NCBI RefSeq assembly: GCF_026340255.1
Contig: NZ_JAPEPJ010000001.1
Coordinates: 496,001-560,000, forward strand
DNA from: Streptomyces sp. NBC_01408
Lineage (GTDB): Bacteria; Actinomycetota; Actinomycetes; Streptomycetales; Streptomycetaceae
Direction of reading: 5' to 3'
Length of the DNA stretch: 64,000 nucleotides
Part shown: positions 54,381 through 63,306 of the stretch, piece after piece
Layout: each line of letters starts with the position of its first letter
Numbering within the stretch: position 1 is the stretch's first letter
Translations under genes and position numbers: made by a program
The notes under the pieces: model-generated
Told to the model about the DNA's origin: nothing
The model's database searches: none
Seen by the model: only the letters and a program-made list of their open reading frames with translations

Positions 54381-55703
54381 TCAGCCCTCCCGGCCGCGGC
54401 GCAGACGGGCCACCGGGCCGGACACGCGGACGGCCAGGGAGGTGCCCGGCGAGCCGCCGGAACCGGCCGGTCCGGCGGAGCCCGCGGAGCCCAGGGCCTT
54501 CGGAGAACGCTGAGCGCCCGCCGCGGCCTCCGGGGCGGCCAGCAGCCCCAGTTCGCCCGCCAGGGTCCACAGGGCCTGCTTCACGGAGGAGCGGTTGTCC
54601 AGGTCCTGGACCCGGCCCGCGTCCACCACCGCCTGGAGTTCCTTGAAGGCGGCCGGGACCGGGGTCCGGGTGGCCCGGGTCTTGGTGATCTTCTCGATCA
54701 GGGCGGGCTGGATCTCGGTGTGCTTGCTCCAGCGGTTGACGACCATCGCGGTGTCCTCCGCCTTGCGCACCTGGAGCCGCTCCCACATGCGGACCATCCG
54801 CTTCGCGGCGCGCACCGCGACCACGTCCGGGGTGGTCACCAGCACCGCCACGTCCGCCATCTCCACCGCGGTGGCGTTCGCGCCGGTCACCTGGGTCCCG
54901 CAGTCGATGACGACGAGTTCGTAGCGGCTGCGCAGCGCCCCGACGATGTGGCGGGCGGCCCGGTCGTCGACCTCCTCGCCGCGTTCGCCGTCCGCCGGGG
55001 CCAGCAGCAGGGCCAGGCCCGTGCGGTCGTCGTAGACGGCGTCCTGGAGGACCCGCGGGGAGATGTCCTGGATCCCGGCGAGGTCGGCGATGGAGCGACG
55101 GAACTGCACGTCGAGGTACGAGCCCACGTCCCCGGCCTGGAGGTCCATGTCGACCAGTGCGGTACGCCGTCCGGAGGCGGCCGCGGCCAGCGCGAACTGG
55201 ACGGCGGTGAAGGTGGTCCCCACGCCCCCCTTGGCTCCGGTGACGGTGACCACCCGGCCGCCGGGCCCGGTGAACACGTCGGCCCCGCGCCCCAGGTGGC
55301 GGCGTACGCCCACGGACCACTGGGCGGCGGCCTGAACCCGGGCGGCCAGTTCCTCGTAGGAGAGCGGGAGGCCGATCAGGCCCCGCGCGCCCGAGTCCAT
55401 CGCGGCGGAGAAGAGGGCGGGTCCGGCGTCGGAGGAGAGCAGGACCACCCCCACCGCGGGGAAGCGCAGGGCGACCTCGCGGATGAGCTCAAGGGCGGGG
55501 ACGGGGCCGATCCGCTCGTGGACCAGGACGACCTCGGGGAGTTCGTCGATGGATTCGGCGGCGAGCCGGGCGAGGGTGTCCAGCAGGGTGGTGGAGTCGG
55601 GGACCGGGAGGGCCGGTTCGGCGGCGGGGAGCTGGCTGAGGAGGGTGGCGATGGCGCGGGCGGCGTCCGGGTCGCCGGCCGCGGGGAGGATTCGGGTGGT
55701 CAT
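54381..55703 (-). CDS. TadZ/CpaE-like ATPase
   Basis: 440 aa from ATG 55703. An atypical receiver-like N-terminal half (1-130) lacking an obvious phosphorylation site is followed by a ParA/MinD-type ATPase: deviant Walker A GAKGGVGTT, VDMDLQAGD and VVIDCGTQVT, DVAVLVTTPD. A C-terminal Gly/Ser/Ala-rich tail ends the protein. TadZ proteins set the polar site of Tad pilus assembly. It is located between CpaB and the TadE genes. Confidence 0.92.
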   Translation of the reverse strand: MTTRILPAAGDPDAARAIATLLSQLPAAEPALPVPDSTTLLDTLARLAAESIDELPEVVLVHERIGPVPALELIREVALRFPAVGVVLLSSDAGPALFSAAMDSGARGLIGLPLSYEELAARVQAAAQWSVGVRRHLGRGADVFTGPGGRVVTVTGAKGGVGTTFTAVQFALAAAASGRRTALVDMDLQAGDVGSYLDVQFRRSIADLAGIQDISPRVLQDAVYDDRTGLALLLAPADGERGEEVDDRAARHIVGALRSRYELVVIDCGTQVTGANATAVEMADVAVLVTTPDVVAVRAAKRMVRMWERLQVRKAEDTAMVVNRWSKHTEIQPALIEKITKTRATRTPVPAAFKELQAVVDAGRVQDLDNRSSVKQALWTLAGELGLLAAPEAAAGAQRSPKALGSAGSAGPAGSGGSPGTSLAVRVSGPVARLRRGREG

Positions 55704-55714
55704 CCGGGCCTGCC

Positions 55715-56416
55715 TTACTTGTCCCCGTCGAGGGTGTACGTGCGGTCGCTCGGGCTCGGCGCCGAGTCGGTGCCGGGGGCCACGAGCGCCAGGCGCACGT
55801 GCTCCGCGAAGGACTCGGCGTACGCGACGCGCTGGGTGTCCTTGGTGTTGAGGGCGAAGGTGATCGGGACGGCCTCGGCCGGGCCGTTGCGGTCGCTGTT
55901 CTTCTCCAGGGCGGTGAGCTTGCCGACGCCCAGGACGCGGGCGTTGGCGACGATGATCACCGACCGGGAGGGGTCGGTGTCCTTGGCTCCCTTGAAGGTG
56001 GCGATGATGTTGACCTTCGCGCCCGAGGTGATCTTGCCCGCCACGCCGGTCGCCGCGTCGATCATGATGGCGATCTCCTGCTCGCCGGGCTGGAGCTGCG
56101 GCCGGTCGACGAACATGTCCGACTGGAGCAGCGAGCCCTTCTTCAGGGTGGTGAGCGCGATCTTGTCCTTGAGCGCGCCGAGGTCGGTGACGGCGGTCTC
56201 GGAGAGCCAGCGCCTGGGCACGGTGATCTCCTCGAACTGCCCCTCCGCCAGCGGGCTGTACGGGGCGATGTCGCCCTTGGCGCGGTAGGCGACGACCTCG
56301 GCCCCGACCTTGGAATTGACGTCGCCGATCACCACGAGGACGCCGGCGAAGGCCCCGAGCGCGCACAGGATCGACAGGAGCAGCAGGATGACGCCGCGGC
56401 GCTGGCGTGAGTTCAT
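55715..56416 (-). CDS. CpaB/RcpC-like pilus assembly protein (SAF domain)
   Basis: 233 aa. One N-terminal membrane helix (GVILLLLSILCALGAFAGVLVVIG) is followed by a SAF/CpaB domain: VVAYRAKGDIAPYSPLAEGQFEEITVPRRWL and DKIALTTLKKGSLLQSDMF, then AIMIDAATGVAGKITSGAKVNIIATFKG. CpaB acts on the external face during Flp pilus assembly and may bind glycan. Gene lies 11 bases upstream of the TadZ gene. Confidence 0.92.
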   Translation of the reverse strand: MNSRQRRGVILLLLSILCALGAFAGVLVVIGDVNSKVGAEVVAYRAKGDIAPYSPLAEGQFEEITVPRRWLSETAVTDLGALKDKIALTTLKKGSLLQSDMFVDRPQLQPGEQEIAIMIDAATGVAGKITSGAKVNIIATFKGAKDTDPSRSVIIVANARVLGVGKLTALEKNSDRNGPAEAVPITFALNTKDTQRVAYAESFAEHVRLALVAPGTDSAPSPSDRTYTLDGDK

Positions 56417-56423
56417 GGCCGTA

Positions 56424-57428
56424 CTACCTCGCCGTTCTTCGTTCGATCTTGCGTTCGGGCCGGGCGGATCGGTCGGTGCGGGCGGATCGGTCGGGGCGGT
56501 CCGGTCGCTCCGGCCGGTCGGATGGGACCGTGCCCGCTCCCGCGGGTGGCGGTGCGCTGAGAGGCGCGGAGCAGAAGCCGCACCGGTCGCCGATGAGTTC
56601 GAGGCCGCACCAGCGGCACTCGTCGCGGCGGACCGAGGCGACCAGCTGGTAGAGGACGTTCGGGTCCGGGATGCCGGCGGCGAACTCGACGAGCTTCTGG
56701 GTGCCCCACCAGGCGGGCGAGTCGGCCGGCAGCGGGTTCTCCATGACCCCCTGCACCTGCCAGGCGGGGGCGAGTTCGGCCGCGACCCAGTCGGAGGCGA
56801 GCTGCCCGCGGGCGAAGGTGAGGTGGGTGGCGAACTCGGGCCCGGCCGGCAGGGCCGCGCCCGCTCCGTGCGAGCTGTGGGAGCCGCGGGAGCCGTGCGA
56901 GCCGCGGGAGGCGGCGGAGCCGCCCAGCCTGACCAGGTGCGGCGCCGGGTGGGCGAGTACGGCGAACTGCGCGCTCGGCGACCACGACCTGGCGTGCGCC
57001 TTGAGCCCGACCGGGACCCGGTCGAGTTTGGCGACCGAGCCCAGCAGGGCGCCAGCGTAGATGTAGTGGGACAGCAGGCGGGCCGCGGAGGCGATCACTC
57101 CGGGGCTGAAGTCGCAGACGCTGAGCTGGCGCAGCTGACGTACCAGCAGGGCGGTGCCCAGCGGCGGCAGATCGATGTCGAGGAGCGCGATCCGGTCGGT
57201 TTCCAGGATGGCCCGTACGGTGTGCAGCCGCTGCACGGTGGCGGGGGGCAGCCAGGACGGTACGAGGGCCACGAGGTGGCCGTGCCCCTCCAGCAGCGTG
57301 CTGGTCTCGGCGAGCGCACCCTCCAGGTCGAGGCGCCCGGGCGGGTGCAGTACGGCGGCCCCGGGCGTGTGCCGGTCGGGGGCGGGAAGCACCAGGTCGG
57401 CGCTGGTGACAGCGATGGCGGTCGGCAC
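56424..57428 (-). CDS. Unknown Tad-locus protein with C-terminal zinc ribbon
   Basis: 334 aa from GTG 57428, with AGGGGG upstream; longer readings lack SD. The N-terminal 230 residues form an alpha/beta region with LVALVPSWLPPATVQRLHTVRAILETDRIALLDIDLPPLG. A run of GS/H-type repeats (SRGSHGSRGSHSSHG) follows, then a second part with LTFARGQLASDWVAAELAPAW, and at the C-terminus ECRWCGLELIGDRCGFC, a two-pair zinc ribbon. The last 45 residues are charged RPERPDRPDRS repeats. Its position, first in the Tad operon just before CpaB, suggests a role in the apparatus, but I recognise no family. Confidence 0.75.
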   Translation of the reverse strand: MPTAIAVTSADLVLPAPDRHTPGAAVLHPPGRLDLEGALAETSTLLEGHGHLVALVPSWLPPATVQRLHTVRAILETDRIALLDIDLPPLGTALLVRQLRQLSVCDFSPGVIASAARLLSHYIYAGALLGSVAKLDRVPVGLKAHARSWSPSAQFAVLAHPAPHLVRLGGSAASRGSHGSRGSHSSHGAGAALPAGPEFATHLTFARGQLASDWVAAELAPAWQVQGVMENPLPADSPAWWGTQKLVEFAAGIPDPNVLYQLVASVRRDECRWCGLELIGDRCGFCSAPLSAPPPAGAGTVPSDRPERPDRPDRSARTDRSARPERKIERRTAR

Positions 57429-57703
57429 GCGGATCCCCCTGTTCACCCCGTACGCCACGGACGTCCGCACACCCGTGGCAGGCCCCGCGACGCGCCCGTA
57501 CGGTGCCCGTCGCGTACGCGCACGCACTGCGCGACCGCAAACGATCGACGCCCTTCCCCCTTGCTCCAGCACCATATCCGCGTCACCCCTGGCCGGGCAG
57601 GGTCTTGGTAATTCCCGTGACACGAGCGCATGTCACAGGTGGCGGGAAACCCGGACAACAGGGATCGGGCATTCGGCCATTTCAAGCCACATTGCAAAGA
57701 CTC
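57429..57703. other. Intergenic region before the chitinase promoter
   Basis: The gap between the divergent Tad operon and chitinase gene is 382 bases in all. Its left part should hold the Tad operon promoter, but I see no distinct dyad or -35/-10 pair there. The right part is the chitinase promoter described next. Confidence 0.4.
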
Positions 57704-57730
57704 TTGACACCAGGATTGGTCTGGACCAAC
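57704..57730 (+). promoter_or_regulatory. Chitinase promoter with predicted DasR site (dre)
   Basis: TTGACA at 57704-57709 is a perfect -35 box. ATTGGTCTGGACCAAC (57715-57730) agrees with most positions of the DasR consensus ACTGGTCTAGACCACT and overlaps where the -10 would lie. DasR is the N-acetylglucosamine-responsive GntR repressor of Streptomyces chitin-system genes (established knowledge). Confidence 0.75.
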
Positions 57731-57810
57731 TTGGCACCGCAGGCCTTGAGTTGCCCGTCCCCACCGGGCCGGCCCCACCCGTCCGCCTTCCTCCCCCCAC
57801 CGGAGCCCAC

Positions 57811-59508
57811 GTGAACCGCATACGCTCCCTCGCCCTGCTGGGCGCCGCCACCCTCGCCGCGGGCGGCCTGAGCGCCCTCGCCACCGGCACCGCCCAGGCC
57901 GCGGACATCAACGTCGCCCGCAACGGAGGCTTCGAGTCCGGTCTCGCCGACTGGTCGTGTTCGGGCGGCAGCGGCGCCGCCGTCTCCTCCCCCGTCTTCG
58001 CCGGGGCCGGGGCCCTGAGGGCCACTCCGGCCGGTTCCGACAACGCCCGCTGCAGCCAGACCGTCACGGTCAAGCCGAACTCGACGTACACGCTGAGCAC
58101 CCAGGTGCAGGGCTCCTACGTGTACCTCGGCGCGACGGGGACCGGCACGCAGGACGTGTCCACCTGGACCCCCGGCTCGGGCTCCGGCTGGCAGAAGCTC
58201 TCCACCACCTTCACCACCGGCCCCGCCACCACCCAGGTCACCGTGTACACCCACGGCTGGTACGGCCAGCCGGCCTACGTCGTCGACGAGTTCAGCGTCT
58301 TCGGCCCGGACGGCGGCGGGGGCACCGACCCCGGCCCGTCCGTCCCCGGCGCCCCGGCCGGGACCGCCGTTTCCGGCCAGAGCGCGAACGGCCTCATCCT
58401 TTCGTGGAACGCGGTCAGCGGAGCGACCGGCTATCACGTGTACCAGGACGGCGTCCGGGTGCAGAGCGCGACCTCGGCCTCCGCCCAGATCGCCGGGCTC
58501 GCCGCGGCGACCTCGTACTCCTTCCAGGTGAGCGCGTACAACGCGGCGGGCGAGGGCTCCAAGTCGGCGCCGGTGACCGGCACCACGACCGGCGGCGGCC
58601 CGGGCCCCGGCCCGAACCCCGCCGTCCCCAAGCACGCCCTGACGGGCTACTGGCAGAACTTCAACAACGGGGCGACCGTCCAGAAGATCTCCGACGTCTC
58701 CGCGCAGTACGACATCATCGCCGTCTCCTTCGCCGACGCCACCACCACGCCCGGCGCCATCACCTTCAACCTCGACTCGGCGGGCCTCGGCGGCTACACC
58801 GTCGCCCAGTTCAAGGCGGACGTCGCTGCGAAGAAGGCGGCCGGCAAGTCGGTCATCCTCTCCATCGGCGGCGAGAAGGGCACCATCTCGGTCAACGACT
58901 CCGCCTCCGCGAACAACCTGGCGAACTCGGCGTACGCGCTGATGCAGGAGTACGGGTTCACCGGTATCGACATCGACCTGGAGAACGGGATCAACCCGAC
59001 GTACATGACGCAGGCGCTGCGCTCGCTGTCCGCGAAGGCGGGCCCCTCGCTCGTCATCACGATGGCCCCGCAGACCATCGACATGCAGTCCACGCAGGGC
59101 GGGTACTTCAAGACGGCCCTGAACATCAAGGACATCCTCACCGTCGTCAACATGCAGTACTACAACAGCGGCTCGATGAACGGCTGCGACGGCAAGGTCT
59201 ACTCGCAGGGCTCGGTGGACTTCCTCACCGCGCTCGCCTGCATCCAGCTGGAGGGCGGCCTGGACCCCTCCCAGGTGGGCATCGGCGTCCCGGCCTCCCC
59301 GAGCGGCGCCGGCAGCGGCTACGTCTCGCCGACGATCGTCAACAACGCCCTGGACTGCCTGGCGCGCGGCACGAGCTGCGGATCGTTCAAGCCCTCGAAG
59401 ACCTACCCCGGGCTGCGCGGCGCGATGACCTGGTCGACCAACTGGGACGCCAAGGCGGGTAACGCTTGGTCCGACGCGGTGGGTCCCAAGGTCCACGGCC
59501 TGCCGTAG
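57811..59508 (+). CDS. Secreted GH18 chitinase with carbohydrate-binding and fibronectin domains
   Basis: 565 aa from GTG 57811, with GGAG as SD. The signal peptide ends near TAQA|ADIN (about residue 30). Residues about 31-170 form a beta-sandwich carbohydrate-binding module (NGGFESGLADWSCSGG). A fibronectin type III domain follows (about 175-265), then a Gly/Pro linker. The GH18 catalytic domain (about 275-560) has SIGG and the signature GIDIDLEN with catalytic Glu391, and MQYYNSGSM and AMTWSTNWD near the end. It hydrolyses chitin outside the cell. Control by DasR is predicted from the upstream site. Confidence 0.94.
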   Translation: MNRIRSLALLGAATLAAGGLSALATGTAQAADINVARNGGFESGLADWSCSGGSGAAVSSPVFAGAGALRATPAGSDNARCSQTVTVKPNSTYTLSTQVQGSYVYLGATGTGTQDVSTWTPGSGSGWQKLSTTFTTGPATTQVTVYTHGWYGQPAYVVDEFSVFGPDGGGGTDPGPSVPGAPAGTAVSGQSANGLILSWNAVSGATGYHVYQDGVRVQSATSASAQIAGLAAATSYSFQVSAYNAAGEGSKSAPVTGTTTGGGPGPGPNPAVPKHALTGYWQNFNNGATVQKISDVSAQYDIIAVSFADATTTPGAITFNLDSAGLGGYTVAQFKADVAAKKAAGKSVILSIGGEKGTISVNDSASANNLANSAYALMQEYGFTGIDIDLENGINPTYMTQALRSLSAKAGPSLVITMAPQTIDMQSTQGGYFKTALNIKDILTVVNMQYYNSGSMNGCDGKVYSQGSVDFLTALACIQLEGGLDPSQVGIGVPASPSGAGSGYVSPTIVNNALDCLARGTSCGSFKPSKTYPGLRGAMTWSTNWDAKAGNAWSDAVGPKVHGLP

Positions 59509-59515
59509 GCGGTAC

Positions 59516-59617
59516 GTGTGGGGGTGGCCTGAATCGGTTCGGCGAGCACGACGGGTGCTTGACCGGGACATGCCACGAGAGCACGCTGTGCGCACGTCCG
59601 CACGGCTACCCCCACAC
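59516..59617. ncRNA. Long stem-loop region between chitinase and the TnpB-like gene
   Basis: GTGTGGGGGTGGC (59516-59528) pairs with GCTACCCCCACAC (59605-59617), 13 bp with one G-T, enclosing a 76-base loop with an inner AGCAC/GTGCT hairpin. It may be the chitinase terminator, a structured leader, or, read on the minus strand, part of a guide-RNA-like transcript past the 3' end of the TnpB gene. Which of these is right is open. Confidence 0.4.
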
Positions 59618-59636
59618 TCCCCACCCAGGAGAACGC

Positions 59637-59708
59637 ATGCGGCTCCACACCATTCCTACGCGATTCAACCGGTGTTGGCGGAATCGCTGTGAACCGGGCC
59701 AGGCGTAG
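59637..59708 (+). other. Short open frame with a good SD, cut off at the TnpB gene
   Basis: AGGAGA (59627-59632) is followed at 4 bases by ATG 59637; the frame reads MRLHTIPTRFNRCWRNRCE and stops at 59708, on top of the opposite-strand TnpB gene. It may be the original start of the M14 carboxypeptidase gene separated by the insertion; a real 23-aa product is also possible. Confidence 0.4.
59660..59687. repeat. Palindrome at the 3' end of the TnpB-like gene
   Basis: GCGATTC (59660-59666) and GAATCGC (59681-59687) form a hairpin with a 14-base loop overlapping the TnpB stop codon. Subterminal hairpins of this kind mark the right end of IS200/IS605-type elements. Confidence 0.6.
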
Positions 59709-61398
59709 GGTGCCTGGCACCGGGTGTCTCCCGAACGGTCTTGGAGACGGGGAACAGCGCGAGCTGGTCGCTTCGGTCCCGGCAGGTCTTGGTGCCCCGG
59801 TGGGGTGTGCCTGTGGCCCTCGGCGGGCTCGTGGTCCCGCGTGCCCTGGGGCGGGGGACGGTCTGGCCGGTAGCTCTCCGTACAACGATCCTCTGGTCGT
59901 GTGCGGTCACACCTGGCCGACGCCGTACCCCGTATCCGAGGGCACGCCTGCCGATCGCCACCGAGGCCGCGTGGTGGCCAGTGACAACGGTGGTCATGGA
60001 TTGCTGCTGGAGCGGGGCCTTCCAGTGTTGCCCGCCCCAGCGGGAGGTGTAAGCCGGGTCAACCGCGACGACGACAAGCCCGGCGTGGTGGGCCATGCCG
60101 CGCAGTCGTTCACGGAAGCGCGAGGTGGGCAGTCCGGCGACGGTACGGCGAAAGCTCTTGCCATGTTTGCCCCTGCCCATCGTCTCGCGGCCGGTGGCAC
60201 GGGCGTCGGCGAAGCCAAGGTTCTCGATCGCCAGACCAGCGCAGCCGTTCATCCGCGCGAGGTTGATCAGTTCGGTAATCGCGGCCCGCAGACGCCCGTC
60301 ACGCTGGGATGTGTCTCCGGTCAGATCGATCGGCACGGTCATGGGCTGCCCGACCGGATTGCCGTGCGTGTCCACGACGCACGCAGCAAGGTGGTCGGCA
60401 TTGAGGTCCACGGCCAGCAGCCGGACACCTGCGGCAGCCAGTTCGACCGGGGTAGGCAGCACCGTCTGCGGGGTCGACCAGGAAGCATCGAGGTACCAGC
60501 GGTCGCGAACTGGGTCGAGAGTGATGTCGTATCGGACGGCCCGGTTGGCACTGATCCGGTCCAGCCACTCATCGCCTCGGTGGTTGAAAGCCACGCTCGC
60601 GGCGAGGCGGTAGCGTCCGCGCGGCATGTTGGCGAGGTGCCGCAGAGGGGCGGGCAGAACGATCGCGACTGTGCCGTCGGCCGGGTCCACACTGATCGTG
60701 TAGTTCCCGTACGGCGCACCCGACTCCCCATCGGCGGTCACGAACAAGCGGGCCGCATCCCACCTCTCTCGCCACTCGGCGTCGGTGAGACTAGCGTCGG
60801 CGAGGTTGTGCCGCACCTTCGCCAGCTGCCGCCCCCCGACAACCACCGCCGGATGCCCGGCCTCAATACGGCGCTCCACCTCCGCCAGGCGTGCGTTGAG
60901 CACCTGCAACCGGCGCTGCTTCTGTGCTCGCTCGGCCCGGTCCGGATAGCCTCGAACACCGCCCACACGCTGACCGCACGACACCTCCAGGCGCTTACGG
61001 ATCTTGACAATGGCCCGGCGCAGGGACGCTCGCTCGTCGAACAGGCATCGCAGGGAGAGCTGGTACTGATCCTCGGATGCGCGCGTGATCGCCCCCGCCC
61101 AGCGCGACGACGACGCCTTCGTCAGCGCGCGTTTCCGTTCCGCCCGCCGATTGCCCTTGACCGGCACCTTGCCAATTCGGACACGCTCAGCCAGATCGCC
61201 ACGTGCATGGTGCCCGAGGTGTTCACCGAGGAGCGCAAGGACCTTCTCATCAACCGAAGACAGGTGCAGGCGGTCACGGATGCGCGAACCGGTGGGGGCC
61301 GAAACCGTAAAGGGAAGGGCCAGCCCTCTGACTTCGCGCTTCCCCTTTCGTACCCCGCGTGCCACCGTCCGCCCCCTCTCTACATGGCGCAGCGTCAT
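59665..61398 (-). mobile_element. TnpB-related protein gene of IS200/IS605 type (orphan, non-canonical RuvC)
   Basis: 577 aa from ATG 61398. A basic, coiled-coil N-terminal half (about 100-195) precedes the RuvC-like core: Asp331 in LLAVDLNADHL, Glu392 in GLAIENLGFAD, and VVVAVDPAYTSRWGGQHW. The CxxC zinc-ribbon pairs normally between that last block and RuvC-III are missing. Where TnpB has RDxNAA, this protein has GHHAASVAI with His475-His476, so the third acidic residue is replaced. No TnpA is near. TnpB is normally an RNA-guided DNA nuclease; here activity cannot be assumed. It sits between the chitinase gene and the M14 carboxypeptidase gene. Confidence 0.85.
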
Positions 61399-61477
61399 TC
61401 CGACCTGCCCAGGCAATCAGTCCAACAGGATCACTCACCTCGCATTGCCCCCCACGTTCACCCAAACGAGGTATCCG

Positions 61478-62842
61478 ATGACCAGCCATGACCTACAGCC
61501 AAATCGACGGTCGGCAACCCGCCGGAGGGCCGCCGTCACGGCGGCCCTGCTGGCGCTCGCCCTCGGCGCACCCGCCTACGGAATGAGCGCGACGGCATCG
61601 CCACCACCCACCCCGTCCACCGCCACCCAGGACGAGGCCATCGTCCAGTACCGGATCCACGGCCCCTCCACGGTCGCCGACCGCACCGCGCTGCTCAGCA
61701 CCGGCGTGTCGATCGACGAGGTGGACGACCACACCGTCGTCGTCAGCGCCGACACCATGCAGGCCAGGGAACTGCGCGCGCGGGGCTACCAGCTCACCGC
61801 CCTCCCCGGACCGCCGGACCGCTCCCTGCCCGGAATCGCGGCGGGCACCATGGACTTCCCCTCGGCGGACTCCAGGTACCACAACTACGCCGAGGCGAGC
61901 GCCGAGATCGACCAGCGCATCGCCCAGTACCCCGGGATCATGAGCAAGCGGGTCATCGGGAAGTCGTACCAGGGCCGCGACCTCGTGGCGATCAAGATCA
62001 GTGACAACGTCGCCACCGACGAGGCCGAACCCGAGGTGCTCTTCACCGCGCACCAGCACGCCCGCGAGCACCTGACCGTCGAAATGGCCCTGTACCTGCT
62101 GAAGGAGTTCGGCGCCAAGTACGGCACGGAGTCCCGGGTCACCAACGCGATCAACAACCGCGAGATCTGGATCATCCCGGACCTCAACCCGGACGGCGGC
62201 GAGTACGACATCGCCACCGGCTCCTACCGCTCCTGGCGCAAGAACCGCCAGCCCAACTCCGGCTCCTCCTACGTCGGCACCGACCAGAACCGGAACTGGA
62301 ACTACAAGTGGGGCTGCTGCGGCGGCTCCAGCAGCAGCAAGAGCTCCGAGACCTACCGGGGCACGGCCCCCGAGTCGACGCCCGAGGTGAAGGTCGTCTC
62401 CGACTTCGTCCGCAGCCGGGTGATCGGCGGCAAGCAGCAGATCAAGGCATCGATCGACTTCCACACCTACAGCCAGCTGGTGCTCTGGCCCTTCGGCTGG
62501 ACGTACAACGACACCGCGCCCGGCCTGACCGCCGACGACCTCGCCGTGTTCAAGAAGATCGGCACGAGCATGGCGTCGAGCAACGGCTACACCCCGGAGC
62601 AGTCGAGCGACCTCTACATCACGGACGGGACGATCGACGACTGGCTGTGGGGCAGCCAGAAGATCTTCGCCTACACCTTCGAGATGTACCCGGCGAGCGC
62701 AGGCGGCGGCGGCTTCTACCCGCCCGACGAGGTGATCGACCGCGAGACCTCGCGCAACAAGGAGGCCGTGCTCCAGCTGCTGGAGAACGCGGACTGCATG
62801 TACCGCTCGATCGGCAAGGAAGCGCAATACTGCGCCGCCTAG
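61478..62842 (+). CDS. Secreted M14 zinc carboxypeptidase
   Basis: 454 aa from ATG 61478, with GAGG 6 bases upstream. The signal sequence [26 protein letters not shown] is followed by a propeptide (about 45-135), then the M14 domain: zinc site HQHAREH with the first His and Glu, DFHTYSQ with the third ligand, catalytic Glu in FEMYP, and [27 protein letters not shown] of the specificity pocket. It is an extracellular carboxypeptidase T/A-like enzyme. The TnpB-like gene ends the space upstream; the true N-terminus may have been altered by that insertion. Confidence 0.93.
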   Translation: MTSHDLQPNRRSATRRRAAVTAALLALALGAPAYGMSATASPPPTPSTATQDEAIVQYRIHGPSTVADRTALLSTGVSIDEVDDHTVVVSADTMQARELRARGYQLTALPGPPDRSLPGIAAGTMDFPSADSRYHNYAEASAEIDQRIAQYPGIMSKRVIGKSYQGRDLVAIKISDNVATDEAEPEVLFTAHQHAREHLTVEMALYLLKEFGAKYGTESRVTNAINNREIWIIPDLNPDGGEYDIATGSYRSWRKNRQPNSGSSYVGTDQNRNWNYKWGCCGGSSSSKSSETYRGTAPESTPEVKVVSDFVRSRVIGGKQQIKASIDFHTYSQLVLWPFGWTYNDTAPGLTADDLAVFKKIGTSMASSNGYTPEQSSDLYITDGTIDDWLWGSQKIFAYTFEMYPASAGGGGFYPPDEVIDRETSRNKEAVLQLLENADCMYRSIGKEAQYCAA

Positions 62843-62856
62843 CCGCAGGACCGCTC

Positions 62857-62887
62857 AGGGGCGCCCCACCGCCAGGGGGGCGCCCCT
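62857..62887. terminator. Terminator hairpin after the carboxypeptidase gene
   Basis: AGGGGCGCCCC (62857-62867) pairs with GGGGCGCCCCT (62877-62887). It lies between the convergent carboxypeptidase and RidA genes. Confidence 0.8.
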
Positions 62888-62895
62888 TCGGCGTC

Positions 62896-63306
62896 TCAGC
62901 CGAGCACCGCGAGCGCGTCGATCTCGATGAGCAGGCCGGCCGGCAGGCCCACGTACACGGTCGTCCGGGCGGCCGGGGCCTCCCCCAGGCCCTGCTCCTC
63001 GAAGTAGGTGTTGTAGATCCCGTTCATCTCGGCGAAGTGCGCGGTGTCCGTGAGGTAGACGCGGATCATCATCACGTCGTCCCAGCCCGCGCCGCCCGCC
63101 TCCAGCACGGAGCGGACGTTCTCCAGCGTCTGGAGGGTCTGCTCGCGCAGCGTCGGCCCGGCCGGCGTCGGCGGCTGCCCGTCCACGTGCGGCAGGAACC
63201 CGACCTGGCCGGCGACCTGGAGGATGTTCCCCTTGCGCACCCCGTGCGAGAACTTCGCCGGCGGCGCGGTGTGGGTGTCGGGGGTGATGGCGGTCTTCTC
63301 GGTCAT
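62896..63306 (-). CDS. RidA/YjgF-family protein
   Basis: 136 aa from ATG 63306, which overlaps the IclR gene stop. RidA/YjgF fold: FSHGVRKGNILQVAGQVGFLP, TLQTLENVRSVLEAGGAGWDDVMMIRVYLTD with the conserved Arg, and AARTTVYVGLPAGLLIEIDALAVLG. Proteins of this family hydrolyse reactive enamine/imine intermediates from amino-acid metabolism; some variants have other substrates. Co-transcribed with the IclR regulator. Confidence 0.93.
   Translation of the reverse strand: MTEKTAITPDTHTAPPAKFSHGVRKGNILQVAGQVGFLPHVDGQPPTPAGPTLREQTLQTLENVRSVLEAGGAGWDDVMMIRVYLTDTAHFAEMNGIYNTYFEEQGLGEAPAARTTVYVGLPAGLLIEIDALAVLG

Noticed and set aside
59665..61398. Claiming a working RNA-guided nuclease
   Set aside because: The third RuvC acid and the zinc ribbon are not seen, so nuclease activity is not supported from sequence.
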